This document shows positions 1 through 8,833 of a DNA stretch of 31,119 nucleotides, one piece after another. The DNA is taken from contig CAZAFM010000017.1 of assembly GCA_964484395.1 (NCBI GenBank), positions 1 to 31,119 on the forward strand, read 5' to 3'. This DNA comes from CAZAFM01 sp964484395. Its GTDB lineage: Bacteria > Campylobacterota > Campylobacteria > Campylobacterales > CAZAFM01. The stretch's first letter is position 1; each line of letters opens with the position of its first letter. Under the pieces are notes generated by a model. That model did no database searches. It was given only the letters and a program-made list of their open reading frames with translations, and was not told where the DNA came from. Both the position numbers and the translations under genes were made by a program.

Positions 1-49
1 AACCATGATGGTCATACCTCACAAAGATGATAAAAAATCAAAATCTTAA
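1..49 (+). CDS. infC: Translation initiation factor IF-3, C-terminal end (partial)
   Basis: The second reading frame is open from the window edge to a TAA at 47-49 and encodes a short tail, T-M-M-V-I-P-H-K followed by a charged end. This resembles the C-terminus of IF-3, which usually ends in a Met-rich strand followed by a basic tail. IF-3 binds the 30S subunit and checks start-codon pairing. The main support is context: infC-rpmI-rplT is a conserved bacterial order, and rpmI begins 12 bases further on. Only 15 residues are visible, so the call rests mostly on synteny. Confidence 0.7.
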   Translation, partial: TMMVIPHKDDKKSKS

Positions 50-61
50 GAAAGGATAGTT

Positions 62-256
62 ATGCCAAAAATGAAGAGTGTTAAAGGTGCTTCAAAAAGA
101 TTTAAAGTCAAAAAAAGCACTATCAAAAGAGGGTCTGCTTTTAGAAGTCACATACTTACTAAAAAAGACTCAAAAACAACTAGAGGACTAAAAGCTCCAA
201 AAGTTGTTCATAGCGCAAACTTAGATAGTGTTAAGTCTATGCTTTGCCTAAAATAG
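62..256 (+). CDS. rpmI: 50S ribosomal protein L35
   Basis: Encodes 64 residues, the normal length for L35, beginning MPKMKSVKGASKRFK, the typical bL35 N-terminus (MPKMKT..GAAKRFK). The protein is very basic and packs into the 23S rRNA of the large subunit. An AAGAAAGGA ribosome-binding site lies just upstream of the ATG. The gene sits between infC and rplT as in most bacteria. The 95-base gap before rplT is longer than usual and appears structured. Confidence 0.97.
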   Translation: MPKMKSVKGASKRFKVKKSTIKRGSAFRSHILTKKDSKTTRGLKAPKVVHSANLDSVKSMLCLK

Positions 257-351
257 TGATTTATAGCCCGAGTTGTCATTTGACTAAAGTCCCCCATCAA
301 GGGCAAGTTCGACAAGGTTCGACACCTAAGAATAAAAGGTAAAGGAATATT
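257..351 (+). promoter_or_regulatory. Structured rpmI-rplT spacer, possible L20 control site
   Basis: This 95-base spacer is richer in G and C than its surroundings. It contains a direct repeat, GTTCGACA at 311 and GGTTCGACA shortly after, a CCC/GGG pairing around 296-304, and a TTGTC segment near 275 that could pair with GACAA near 314. The gene pair normally sits close together. L20 represses its own operon in several bacteria by binding mRNA that mimics its 23S rRNA site. That this spacer does so is an inference from position and apparent structure only. Confidence 0.3.
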
Positions 352-705
352 ATGAGAGTAAAAACTGGTACAGTAAGAAGAAGAAGGCATAAAAAGGTTT
401 TAAAACTAGCAAGAGGTTTTTTTAGCGGTAGAAGAAAACACTTTAGAAAAGCAAAAGAACAACTAGAAAGAAGTCTAGTATATGCATATAGAGATAGAAG
501 AAGAAAGAAAAGAGATTTTAGAAGACTGTGGATTACTAGAATCAATGCAGCTTGTAGGTTGAATGATATAAGTTATTCAAGATTCACTCATGGTCTTAAA
601 AAAGCAAACATCGAGCTAGACAGAAAGATACTAGCAGACTTAGCTATGAACAACCCAAAAGCTTTTAGTGATATAGTCACAGAAGCAAAAAAAGCGCTAG
701 CTTAA
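352..705 (+). CDS. rplT: 50S ribosomal protein L20
   Basis: Encodes 117 residues, the normal bL20 length, starting MRVKTGTVRRRRHKKVLK and containing the characteristic ARGFFSGRRKHFRKAKEQ and AYRDRRRKKRDFRRLWITRINAA segments, shown here in part only. L20 is a primary binder of 23S rRNA needed early in 50S assembly and is often an autogenous repressor. The basic N-terminal arm (residues 1-60) and the globular C-terminal domain (residues 61-117) are both present. AAAGGA lies 7 bases upstream of the ATG. The gene ends just before a strong inverted repeat separating it from the convergent omptin-like gene. Confidence 0.97.
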   Translation: MRVKTGTVRRRRHKKVLKLARGFFSGRRKHFRKAKEQLERSLVYAYRDRRRKKRDFRRLWITRINAACRLNDISYSRFTHGLKKANIELDRKILADLAMNNPKAFSDIVTEAKKALA

Positions 706-706
706 A

Positions 707-729
707 AGATAGAGGTCATCCCTCTATCT
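707..729. terminator. Bidirectional hairpin between convergent genes
   Basis: AGATAGAGG (707-715) and CCTCTATCT (721-729) form a perfect 9-bp stem with a 5-base loop. It lies immediately after the rplT stop and overlaps the stop codon of the convergent omptin-like gene. A short T run follows on the minus strand (complement of AAAA at 704-707). The position suggests it ends transcription from both sides. The T tracts are short, so efficiency is uncertain. Confidence 0.65.
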
Positions 730-1660
730 AAAATCTATAACCAACTCCGAGCATAAGAGCGTATGACTCCCATTTTACTTCATTTAGCTTATTATAACCA
801 CTTGCTCCATTACTAAAGTAGGTTATATCATCACCATTTTCTATTTTAAATTTTCTATACTCACCTTTTAGATTTAAGCTCCAATTTGATGTTATATCAT
901 AATCAACTTGCATATTCATCTTATGACCACTACCATTTCCAGTATGCTTAAAGCTAGGATTTTGGGCAAAGTCAGCTCTTAGGTTCCAATATCCCTTCCC
1001 TTCATATCCTAGCCAGTGGTAGCTATATCCAAGCATCACTTTAGAGTTAGTAGTTGGTCTAAATTCATAATCACCTCCAACATAGGGTCCTTTCCATAGT
1101 GTCTTATACTTACTATCTAGTCCTGCGTATGCAGATGTTGGAGCACCTATGACCCCTTTAGCGTTTTTTATCTTTAAGTGTTGTTCATTCCACTCATAGC
1201 CAACTAGTAAAATAAAAAGTGTGTTTTTTATATCGTATTTATATCCAAGAGCTGCTAGATAGTCAAATGATTCACTCCCTTTTCCACTTGAAATACTCCT
1301 AGAAAACTCTCCACTTCTTCCACTGTACAGATAGTCACTATCTCTAACCTCCCCATCATAGCTCACTCCATATCCAGCAGAGAGCTTCAATGCGTATCTT
1401 CCATCATCACCCTTAAGAGCAATTTTGCTATAGTATGACTTTAGTTTCTTCCACTCTAGCTCTGAGAGTATATCTGGGTTGTATGTCCTACCTCCAATAG
1501 TCGCAGGACCTGCTATATTCCATTTTAAATTATCCTCTTTAAGCCCTGATGAAAGCTCTACTGAGTAATTTGGACTTCCTAATTTACCACTGTTTTTTAC
1601 AAGCTCATAACCTTGAAGAGAAAAAGGAAGAAGCATGGGTATAAAAAGCAAATATCTCAT
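728..1660 (-). CDS. Omptin-like outer-membrane beta-barrel protein, probably not a protease
   Basis: A 310-residue protein with a signal peptide (residues 1-17, MRYLLFIPMLLPFSLQG) and a C-terminal GVGYRF that ends in the Phe typical of outer-membrane barrels. Many alternating Tyr, Trp and Gly strands follow, and the layout resembles the OmpT family and related Pom-type barrels. An Asp-Ser-Asp at 107-109 sits where OmpT has its Asp83/Asp85 pair. The segment expected to hold the OmpT Asp210/His212 pair reads GYWNLRAD (about 223-230) and has no Asp-x-His. It is therefore probably a non-proteolytic or altered barrel. The gene follows gspF directly and is the last gene of the secretion operon, which could mean a linked role or cargo. 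The alignment to OmpT was done by eye. Confidence 0.6.
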   Translation of the reverse strand: MRYLLFIPMLLPFSLQGYELVKNSGKLGSPNYSVELSSGLKEDNLKWNIAGPATIGGRTYNPDILSELEWKKLKSYYSKIALKGDDGRYALKLSAGYGVSYDGEVRDSDYLYSGRSGEFSRSISSGKGSESFDYLAALGYKYDIKNTLFILLVGYEWNEQHLKIKNAKGVIGAPTSAYAGLDSKYKTLWKGPYVGGDYEFRPTTNSKVMLGYSYHWLGYEGKGYWNLRADFAQNPSFKHTGNGSGHKMNMQVDYDITSNWSLNLKGEYRKFKIENGDDITYFSNGASGYNKLNEVKWESYALMLGVGYRF

Positions 1661-2896
1661 CTAAACCCCACTAAAGTTGATGTTAAAAACTGGTAGTAAC
1701 ATAGATACAACTATGAATCCAACAACAAGACCCATAAAAAGTATCACAGCGGGCTCAAGAAGTGCTAAAAACTTCTCCTGTCTATTCTGCACTTCAAAGC
1801 TATAGAGCTCAGATATATTTCCAAGCATCTCTGAGAGGTTTCCACTACTTTCACCTATGGAGATTGAGTGAATAAAGGATTTTGGCACTACTTCACTCTT
1901 ATTTATACTACTAAGTGCCTTTGAGATAGACTTCCCTTCAACAACTCTATCTTTTATCTCACCAAAGTACTCTTGCATAGCTAAATTTCTAAAGGTTTGA
2001 GAAGCTAACACTATAGACTGGACTACTGGTACACCTGAGTTTAGAAGACTTGAAAAAAGGTTTGAAAACCTTGCTAGCTCTGAGACTAAAAAAAACTTAC
2101 CTAAAAGTGGGAGCTTTAGGAGTGCAGTATCTATCTTATATCGAATATCTCTACTTCTTTTCACTACAACAGAGACAATAAGTATCAAAACAAGCAAAAC
2201 TGAAGCCATATAAAATCCATAGTCTTGCATAAAGTTTCCGACAGAAATAACTATCTGGGTTGAAAGTGGTAGCTCTTGGTTTAGTTGTTCAAAGATTAAT
2301 GAGATTTTTGGAACCACATAGTTAATCAAAAATATAAGTATTACAAATGACATTATAAATATAAATGCAGGATATATCATAGCATTTGAAATGTTTTTCT
2401 CTATCTCATAGTTTTTTTTAATAAGCTCTGAAAGCTCTGCTAATACTTTATCAAGAGTTCCTCCACTCTCGCTTGCTTCAACAGTTTTTATAAAGTACTC
2501 TGGCATTACAAATATAGCTTGTTTTTTTAGTGAGTAGGAAAAAGAGTTTCCTTCAGTGAGCATCTTGTGTATCTGAGTCATGAACTGCTCTTGCTTTTTG
2601 CTCTCTTGTTGCTCTTTTAGAAGTGATATAGCATTTATAAGTGATATACCCGATTTTAGGTATATAGAAAGCTCTTTTGCTAGTGCTGATAAATATGTAG
2701 GTGTTATCTTGTTGTATCTTGCAAATATAGAGAGTCTTAGGTCATCTAAAAAACTACCCTCTTTTTGCTCTTTTAGCTTCTCAACAAAAACACCTAGCTC
2801 TTTTAACTTTCGATAGGCTTCTTGAAGATCTTTTGCATCAATCCTTCCGCTCTCTTTTTTGCCAAACTTATTAATACCTTTGTAGGAAAATATCAT
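1661..2896 (-). CDS. gspF: Type II secretion inner-membrane protein GspF
   Basis: A 411-residue polytopic inner-membrane platform protein that works with the GspE ATPase to extend the pseudopilus. The N-terminus (MIFSYKGINKFGKKESGRI) has the usual GspF/PilC opening. Two GspF domains are visible: the first ends in a membrane helix pair near residues 170-195 and 220-242, and the second ends in a helix near 378-400. The ESGGTLDKVL and GESSGNLSEML segments are the paired conserved E-[SG]-G-x-L motifs. The start overlaps the gspE stop by 4 bases, showing translational coupling. The omptin-like gene begins right after the stop. Confidence 0.95.
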   Translation of the reverse strand: MIFSYKGINKFGKKESGRIDAKDLQEAYRKLKELGVFVEKLKEQKEGSFLDDLRLSIFARYNKITPTYLSALAKELSIYLKSGISLINAISLLKEQQESKKQEQFMTQIHKMLTEGNSFSYSLKKQAIFVMPEYFIKTVEASESGGTLDKVLAELSELIKKNYEIEKNISNAMIYPAFIFIMSFVILIFLINYVVPKISLIFEQLNQELPLSTQIVISVGNFMQDYGFYMASVLLVLILIVSVVVKRSRDIRYKIDTALLKLPLLGKFFLVSELARFSNLFSSLLNSGVPVVQSIVLASQTFRNLAMQEYFGEIKDRVVEGKSISKALSSINKSEVVPKSFIHSISIGESSGNLSEMLGNISELYSFEVQNRQEKFLALLEPAVILFMGLVVGFIVVSMLLPVFNINFSGV

Positions 2897-4389
2897 TTAC
2901 TCTCCATAGATACTTTCACTACCTCATCAACTGTAGTTCTACCTTCTTTTAAAAGCTCCAATGCACTATCTTTTAGTGTTCTTAGCCCTAAGTGATTTAT
3001 AGCATACTCTTTGACAAAAGCATCATCTTTTGCTGATGTTATCATCTCTTTTATTTTGGAATCTATTAAGAGTAGCTCACCAACTGCTTTTCTGCCTTTA
3101 AAGCCACTATTTGAGCATGCCTCACAACCATGAGCATCATAAACCTCTTGGCTTTTATCTATCCCCAAAAGTTTAGCTTCAAACTCATCAACAACTCTTT
3201 TCTTCTTACACTCATCACAGAGTACTCTTACAAGCCTTTGAGCTAAGACTGCTAAAAGTGAAGATGCAACAAGATATCTCTCAACCCCAAGGTCTACCAA
3301 ACGAGTAATAGAGCTAGCTGAGTCATTTGTGTGTAGTGTTGAGAAAACAAGGTGACCAGTAAGTGAGGACTGAATAGCAATAGAGCTTGTTTCTTTATCC
3401 CTCATCTCACCTATTAGGATTACATCTGGGTCTTGTCTGAGGATTGATCTTAGTCCTGATGCAAAAGTAAGACCTGCTTTTGTGTTTACTTGAGTTTGTG
3501 ATATACCCTCTAGATTGTACTCTACTGGGTCTTCTATGGTCATTATGTTTACTTCACTGTTTTTCTTCATCTGAAGCATTGAGTAGAGTGTGGTTGACTT
3601 ACCACTTCCTGTAGGTCCTGTTACTAGAATAATCCCATGAGGGTTTTTGATAAGTGACTTCATCTGCTCACTTATTGTACTATCAAGTCCTAAATCATCA
3701 AGTGTTGGTATACTCTCAGTCTGCATAAGCACCCTCATCACTATCCTTTCACCAAAGTGAGAAGGAATGGATGAGACCCTAATATCAAGGTTTACCCCGC
3801 CAATAGTTATCTGGGTTCTTCCATCTTGTGGGACCCTCTTTTCAGATATATCAAGATGCGAAATGACCTTTACTCTGTTGATGATACCATTTGTAGCACC
3901 CTTTGGTATATCTACATACTTTTGTAATACACCATCAACCCTAAACCTTATGACACTTCTATCTCTATATGGCTCGATATGAATATCAGAAGCACCACGC
4001 TTAACAGCCTGATAAAACACCCTATTGACAAACTGTATAACAGGGGCTGATTCTTCTGAGGTTAATAAATCCTGCCTATTTTGGAGCATATCCATAATGT
4101 CACTATCATCATCATCCTCAAATATCTCATCCTCTTCAGTATCTTTTTTTAGCTCTAGGCTTTTGGTATAGAGGTTTTCATACATTTCACTATCTAAGAA
4201 AAATATCTTCTCATTCTCACTATAGCAAGATATAAAAGCAAGTGGCGCAGCGTAGTTTGAAGAATCAACTCCTAACCCCTCCTCTTCATTATGTATCAAA
4301 GGAAGAAGGTTGTTTTTAAGAAGGAGTGATTTATCATCCCTATTTGCTAGCTCAAACTCACCTTTACTTATTCTAAATATCTCTTGCAT
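2893..4389 (-). CDS. gspE: Type II secretion ATPase GspE
   Basis: A 498-residue secretion ATPase that powers pseudopilus assembly at the cytoplasmic face. Walker A GPTGSGKST is near residue 257. It is followed by an Asp box (IMTIEDPVEY) and Walker B region with DVILIGEMRD, then a His box (GHLVFSTLHTND). A four-cysteine zinc site, CDEC and CEAC at about 391-423, is the GspE/PilB C-terminal metal motif. I chose the ATG at 4389, which overlaps the gspD stop as TGATG. A TTG three bases upstream (4392) is also open, but less likely. The N-terminal domain that docks on GspL is short and divergent. Confidence 0.95.
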   Translation of the reverse strand: MQEIFRISKGEFELANRDDKSLLLKNNLLPLIHNEEEGLGVDSSNYAAPLAFISCYSENEKIFFLDSEMYENLYTKSLELKKDTEEDEIFEDDDDSDIMDMLQNRQDLLTSEESAPVIQFVNRVFYQAVKRGASDIHIEPYRDRSVIRFRVDGVLQKYVDIPKGATNGIINRVKVISHLDISEKRVPQDGRTQITIGGVNLDIRVSSIPSHFGERIVMRVLMQTESIPTLDDLGLDSTISEQMKSLIKNPHGIILVTGPTGSGKSTTLYSMLQMKKNSEVNIMTIEDPVEYNLEGISQTQVNTKAGLTFASGLRSILRQDPDVILIGEMRDKETSSIAIQSSLTGHLVFSTLHTNDSASSITRLVDLGVERYLVASSLLAVLAQRLVRVLCDECKKKRVVDEFEAKLLGIDKSQEVYDAHGCEACSNSGFKGRKAVGELLLIDSKIKEMITSAKDDAFVKEYAINHLGLRTLKDSALELLKEGRTTVDEVVKVSMESK

Positions 4390-6227
4390 CAATCATCATC
4401 CGTTACATTTATGTCTTCATGAAGTACACTTTGCTCTAAAGTGCCAAATTCAGACCTTACTTTCTCTGAAATACTATTAAGTCCTCTACCCTCTTCTACT
4501 ACAAATGGGGTTAGAACTATAATTAGGTTTATTCTCTCATTCCTTGTAACCTCATGAGTAAAAATAGGACCTAAAAATGGTAGATCACCCAGAAGTGGCA
4601 CTTTTGATTCTGAATTATGATTTAGTGTCTTCATAAGTCCTGCAATAACCACATCTGCACCATCATTGACTATTGATGTGCTTGTAACCTCTCTTTTTGT
4701 AGTTTTTGGAAGATTGTCTGTGTCTGAAAGAACCTCTTCTAGATTTGTAAAAACATCAAGTCTAACCTTGTTATCATTCATCACTTGAGGCTTAACTGTT
4801 AGGGTTAGCCCTATATCTCTATACTCAAAGCTAGTAACAGGCACATCTTCAGTATTTTTTTGCTGAGAAGTACTTGTTTTTGTAGGGACATTTTGCCCAA
4901 CATATATTGAGGATTCTTGGTTATCAAGGCATAGAATAGTAGGTGTTGAGAGTGTTTTGGCAATACCGTTTTGTTTAAGAGCATTTATAACTGCACCTAT
5001 TGCAAATCCATTATTGATTGCAGCATAGTCAATCCCTAATTTCCGAAGAGTGTCAATTGCTGGAGCACCACCTATGCCAGGAGCTGTATTTATTCTACCT
5101 TCAACCGCCCAGCCACCTCCTGCATTTGCTCCACCACCAAATATGTTATCTAGCTCTATCCCCATATTACTAGCTTTATTTTCGTTTATCTCAACTATAT
5201 TAGCTTTTACAAAAACTTGCTTTCTTGGTTTATCTAGATTAAGTATGATACTTCTGTATGTCTCGACCTCACCCTCTTCAGCAAGAACAATAATAGCATT
5301 TAGGGATTTATCCATTGAGATGGCTGCTTTTTGACTATCTCCTTTTTCTCCAGTTTCATTTCTTGTTTTCTCTATATCTTGTAGAATTTTGACAACCTCT
5401 TCTGCTTTTGAGTTTTTAAGATAGATGACTTCTGCTCTTTTAGAGATTTTGTTATCCAAATCTATTTTTTTAATCATCTCTTGAACTTCTAAATGGTCAT
5501 CTTCACTAGCTGCAATTATCACACTATTTGAAGTTGCATCTGCATATACATTTATAGGCTTTCTATACTTCTCTGATAGTTTGGCTGTGACCTCTTTTAT
5601 TTGTGGGAAGACTTTACTTACATTTACATAGTCCATCTTTACCCAATTTAGCTCTACATCCTTTTGCTTGTCTATCTTTTTTACCATTGTTTTGATTTTA
5701 TCTATTCCATCATTGTAGTCTGTAACTAGAAGATAGCCTAGCTCATCATTTGCATTTATTTTACCATAAGGTGAGAGAAAAGGTGTGATTATTTTGTTTA
5801 TCTCTGTTGGCTTGAAATACTTTAGGTCAATTAGTTCAGTAGACATCTGAAGATTGTCCTCAGGCATGGCAGATTCTTGATTATCACCAAATGGGATATC
5901 TTGCTTTAGGGCATCATTGTTTTTGACAATCATAAAAAAGCCCTTATCCTCATAGTTTACTATCATATAGCCTTTGGTTCTAAGTATCATCTCATATATA
6001 TCTAGTAGGTTCTCTTTTTTGATAGGTTTTTGAGATACAAAGGTAAAATTTCCAGGTATATCATCAGTAGATACAAAGTTAAGTCCTGTTACTTCACTTA
6101 TCATTTTAGTTAGACTTGAGAGTGGAGTGTTTACAAAGTTTAGCTTTACAGTCTCCTCATCATTAGCTTTTAAAAGCGACGCACTGCTTAAGCAAAAAAT
6201 CAAAACAATCTTAATTAACAACTTCAT
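4389..6227 (-). CDS. gspD: Type II secretion secretin GspD
   Basis: A 612-residue outer-membrane secretin that forms the gated exit channel. A signal peptide (MKLLIKIVLIFCLSSASLLKA) is followed by an N0 domain (about 27-110), then N1-N3 repeats with the segments VTDYNDGIDKI and IKKIDKQKD. The secretin domain covers about 370-590 and includes the gate and septum region plus the signature VPLLGDLPFLGPIFTHE. A C-terminal acidic tail ends NVTDDD. No pilotin-binding tail or pilotin gene is recognisable here. The start lies within gspC (17-base overlap), so its translation is coupled to that of gspC. Confidence 0.95.
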   Translation of the reverse strand: MKLLIKIVLIFCLSSASLLKANDEETVKLNFVNTPLSSLTKMISEVTGLNFVSTDDIPGNFTFVSQKPIKKENLLDIYEMILRTKGYMIVNYEDKGFFMIVKNNDALKQDIPFGDNQESAMPEDNLQMSTELIDLKYFKPTEINKIITPFLSPYGKINANDELGYLLVTDYNDGIDKIKTMVKKIDKQKDVELNWVKMDYVNVSKVFPQIKEVTAKLSEKYRKPINVYADATSNSVIIAASEDDHLEVQEMIKKIDLDNKISKRAEVIYLKNSKAEEVVKILQDIEKTRNETGEKGDSQKAAISMDKSLNAIIVLAEEGEVETYRSIILNLDKPRKQVFVKANIVEINENKASNMGIELDNIFGGGANAGGGWAVEGRINTAPGIGGAPAIDTLRKLGIDYAAINNGFAIGAVINALKQNGIAKTLSTPTILCLDNQESSIYVGQNVPTKTSTSQQKNTEDVPVTSFEYRDIGLTLTVKPQVMNDNKVRLDVFTNLEEVLSDTDNLPKTTKREVTSTSIVNDGADVVIAGLMKTLNHNSESKVPLLGDLPFLGPIFTHEVTRNERINLIIVLTPFVVEEGRGLNSISEKVRSEFGTLEQSVLHEDINVTDDD

Positions 6228-6993
6228 ACTTCATCACCTTTTCTTGATTATTTCTTTTTATTGTAACTTCAAACTCTCTGAGATTTAAAACATCCTGATA
6301 CTCTTTTAGAGCATCATTTATTGAGTTAAGTTTTTTTCCATTTATCCCCACTATCAAATCACCCTTCCTTACACCAAAGTTGTACAAAAAACTATACTGC
6401 TGCAAACCATTAACTCTTAAGCCCTGAAAGACAGAGCCCTCAACCTGCGGAACAACACTTACTGTCTTTAGAAGCTTTTCTGGCTTTTTTAAGTAGTTTT
6501 CTATAGAGCCTTGTGTCATTTTAAACTCTTGTGTATCTGACTCACCTACGGCATTTGCACTATTTTTCACATCAGGTGTATATGCAATATCCATAAATAA
6601 CTCAATGTTTTTACCATCACTATTCTCAAACCTAGCACTCATCTCTTTTATAGCCTTTAGCTTAAAGCCTTCTAACTTCTCATCAATTCTTAAAACAGAA
6701 ACATTAGCTCCATTTACAAGCATAGCAGCTGAGTCATCTGAGACATAAGTAGCTATTAGCTTCCAGTTATTAAGTATATTTGTCTTGTCAATCTTATTAT
6801 TTACCCCTCTTATCTCATCTATCATACTTTGTGTAATATGGAATGGATTGAGGACATTCCCATCAATTCTAAATGAAGTTAGCTCAACACTTTTATTAAC
6901 AATCTGTTTTTGCGTAAAAAAGTATGCAACTTGAGCAGACAATAACCCTAGTAACAATCCTATAATTGAAGCAGTAATTAAGCTATTTCTCAT
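6211..6993 (-). CDS. gspC: Type II secretion protein GspC with PDZ domain
   Basis: A 260-residue protein with one N-terminal membrane helix (about 6-27), a periplasmic homology region (about 35-110) and a C-terminal PDZ domain (about 185-258) containing NFGVRKGDLIVGINGKKLNS. GspC connects the inner-membrane platform with secretin GspD and may help recruit substrate. It sits next to gspD, as in most type II clusters, but here follows gspL-M-N rather than leading the operon. The start overlaps the upstream gspN stop as ATGA. The homology region is divergent; the PDZ and topology carry the assignment. Confidence 0.85.
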   Translation of the reverse strand: MRNSLITASIIGLLLGLLSAQVAYFFTQKQIVNKSVELTSFRIDGNVLNPFHITQSMIDEIRGVNNKIDKTNILNNWKLIATYVSDDSAAMLVNGANVSVLRIDEKLEGFKLKAIKEMSARFENSDGKNIELFMDIAYTPDVKNSANAVGESDTQEFKMTQGSIENYLKKPEKLLKTVSVVPQVEGSVFQGLRVNGLQQYSFLYNFGVRKGDLIVGINGKKLNSINDALKEYQDVLNLREFEVTIKRNNQEKVMKYEVVN

Positions 6994-7496
6994 AGTTTGT
7001 ACTCGAAAATAAATTTATCACCTTCAGACCTTGCTTTACTAAAAATCAAAGAGTTGTTGTTTTTAAAAACAGCCTCAGGAGTTACCTCAATCCTAAGCAT
7101 ACCCTCCGCTAAGTTTATACTTCCACTTCCTTCTCCAAACTCACCGCTAAAGTAGAATGTAGGCTTATGCGGTGACCAAAAACCAAGTAATACATTTACT
7201 CTATCAATTGTGGCAGGAAAAAGTGAGGCTAACATACCCTTTGTTTTAACTTCCTCAAGACTAAGCACATTTATCAAAAGTAGAACAAAAAGGTTGTCTG
7301 ATTTAATCTCTACAGCATCACTACCTTCGTATGATATAGTAGTTGATACTCCATCTTCTTTAAGAGCTTCATAGGCTTCTATTTTAGCTCCAGTAAGACT
7401 TGAATATGTATTCACAATACCAGAAAAAGGAACAAAATAGAAAAAAGAGATGATAAACATATAACAACCTAACAAAATAGATAAAAATAACTTCAA
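6990..7496 (-). CDS. GspN-like type II secretion protein
   Basis: A 168-residue protein with one N-terminal membrane helix (about 3-24, rich in Phe and Ile) and a periplasmic beta-rich remainder. It has the general appearance of GspN: short, single-pass, with repeated amphipathic strands such as FSGEFGEGSGSINL near 117-130. It lies between the gspM-like gene and gspC, which is where an accessory platform subunit would be expected. Both junctions are ATGA-type overlaps. Sequence similarity by eye is weak, so the name is positional. Confidence 0.55.
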   Translation of the reverse strand: MKLFLSILLGCYMFIISFFYFVPFSGIVNTYSSLTGAKIEAYEALKEDGVSTTISYEGSDAVEIKSDNLFVLLLINVLSLEEVKTKGMLASLFPATIDRVNVLLGFWSPHKPTFYFSGEFGEGSGSINLAEGMLRIEVTPEAVFKNNNSLIFSKARSEGDKFIFEYKL

Positions 7497-7891
7497 AACA
7501 TCACCTTCAAAAATATATCAAACCTATGGTCATCCCTCTCTTCTATCTCAAGAGTCTCAATAGAAAAACCCTTCTGAATAACACTCTTAACAAACCTCCA
7601 TCCAATCTCTGGGTCAAGCCCCTCTAGTTTGTATTCAGCCACAGTCGAAGAGGTTTTATCATATGCGACAAAGTCTTTTAGTCCACTACTATCAATTAAA
7701 TCTTTAAGCGCATTAGGAGAGTCTTTTTGAGAGTAAACATCCTTTATTGCACTTATCTCTGCAATTATCTTTTCACTTTTAAAATACTTGTTTGACTCTT
7801 CACTATAGTAAAAGTATGAAAAAATATAGAATACTAATACAACACCAAAAAGAGCTAGTGATGCAAATATATATACAAACCTTCTACTCAC
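7493..7891 (-). CDS. GspM-like type II secretion platform protein
   Basis: A 132-residue protein with an N-terminal membrane helix (about 7-27), a short helical stretch and a ferredoxin-like periplasmic end. This is the expected GspM design; GspM pairs with GspL at the inner membrane. It begins with GTG at 7891, immediately after the gspL stop codon, and overlaps the next gene by 4 bases. It is shorter than typical GspM (about 160 residues). The assignment comes from topology and position. Confidence 0.6.
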   Translation of the reverse strand: MSRRFVYIFASLALFGVVLVFYIFSYFYYSEESNKYFKSEKIIAEISAIKDVYSQKDSPNALKDLIDSSGLKDFVAYDKTSSTVAEYKLEGLDPEIGWRFVKSVIQKGFSIETLEIEERDDHRFDIFLKVMF

Positions 7892-8833
7892 TTACAACTC
7901 CAACTCATATACAAAACTTCCTTCTCTACTCTGCTTAAACTCACTCTTGATATTTGATAAAAGCTTATCAACGCTATCTTTATTATCTGCTTCAAATACA
8001 ACTTCCCAGAGACCCTCACTATTAAGTCTTAGCTCTTTTACATTCGCCTTCTCTATTCCTTTAATCTCTGAGATTCTATCAAAACCTCTCTTGATTTCTA
8101 ACTGTTTTTCATACTCACTATCTAAATCTCTTTTCATGTACTCCAACTCAAGTGAACTTTTTTTGGCTAGATCTCCAAGCTTTTCATATCTATCTTGAAA
8201 CTTCATAGCTCCATCAATATAAGCTACTCCTTCTAATACAAAGAGTATGGAGACAAACAAAACAAAAGATACAGCGACCTTGTAGTTTTCCTCTAGGTTA
8301 TCTACTATGAGCTCTTTAAAATCCCTTGCTCCATAGATGAGCTTAAATTTACTCTCTTTTTTTTGTTCTAGAACTCCCTTTAGGCCATTTTGTATGGACT
8401 GGCTCTCTTCGCTCACACTACTGGGTAGATCAAAGAAAAAATCTCCCTCTTTTACAATAAGTCTACCATCTTCATAAAATCTAAAATCCTTATCAAGCTC
8501 AACTGAGGCAAATGAGATAGACTTTATCTTTTCTTTAGGGAACCCACTACTCTCAAGCTTGCTCTCAAATGAATCTTGGTCAAAGACAATAATATCATAT
8601 ACATTTTTTTCAGCTGTTTTGAATACAAAGTAGTCCTGTATCCCAGCAGGCACCCTACCTTGAAGCACACTTGGTGCAAGCTTCTTTGCTTTTTGAGTAC
8701 TCAAAACAGGGATCATCTCTTTGAAATAGTAGTAAAAATTTGGTGATAAGATAACATGATAGCTATCACTATAATTATCTGTAACAACATAAGAACTACT
8801 ATTTACATATGCGTAAGGGAGCTTTTTTACCAT
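7892..8833 (-). CDS. gspL: GspL-like type II secretion platform protein
   Basis: A 313-residue protein: a cytoplasmic N-terminal part (1-185) with a LSPNFYYYF segment similar to the actin-like GspL domain, a single membrane helix (about 187-207, VAVSFVLFVSILFVLEGVAY), a coiled-coil stretch (about 215-265) and a small ferredoxin-like periplasmic end. GspL anchors GspE to the membrane and pairs with GspM. It is shorter than Escherichia/Vibrio GspL (about 400 residues), so the N-terminal domain looks reduced. The start overlaps the gspK stop by 7 bases. Confidence 0.75.
   Translation of the reverse strand: MVKKLPYAYVNSSSYVVTDNYSDSYHVILSPNFYYYFKEMIPVLSTQKAKKLAPSVLQGRVPAGIQDYFVFKTAEKNVYDIIVFDQDSFESKLESSGFPKEKIKSISFASVELDKDFRFYEDGRLIVKEGDFFFDLPSSVSEESQSIQNGLKGVLEQKKESKFKLIYGARDFKELIVDNLEENYKVAVSFVLFVSILFVLEGVAYIDGAMKFQDRYEKLGDLAKKSSLELEYMKRDLDSEYEKQLEIKRGFDRISEIKGIEKANVKELRLNSEGLWEVVFEADNKDSVDKLLSNIKSEFKQSREGSFVYELEL

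Noticed and set aside
300..335. GGTTCGA words resembling a tRNA T-loop between rpmI and rplT
   Set aside because: No acceptor stem, anticodon arm or CCA end can be folded around them, and the spacer is too short for a second arm set.
2580..2816. Plus-strand 78-codon frame within gspF, and similar frames in gspD, gspE and hslU
   Set aside because: They are antisense to conserved genes, Ser- and Phe-rich as expected of antisense translation, and lack start signals.
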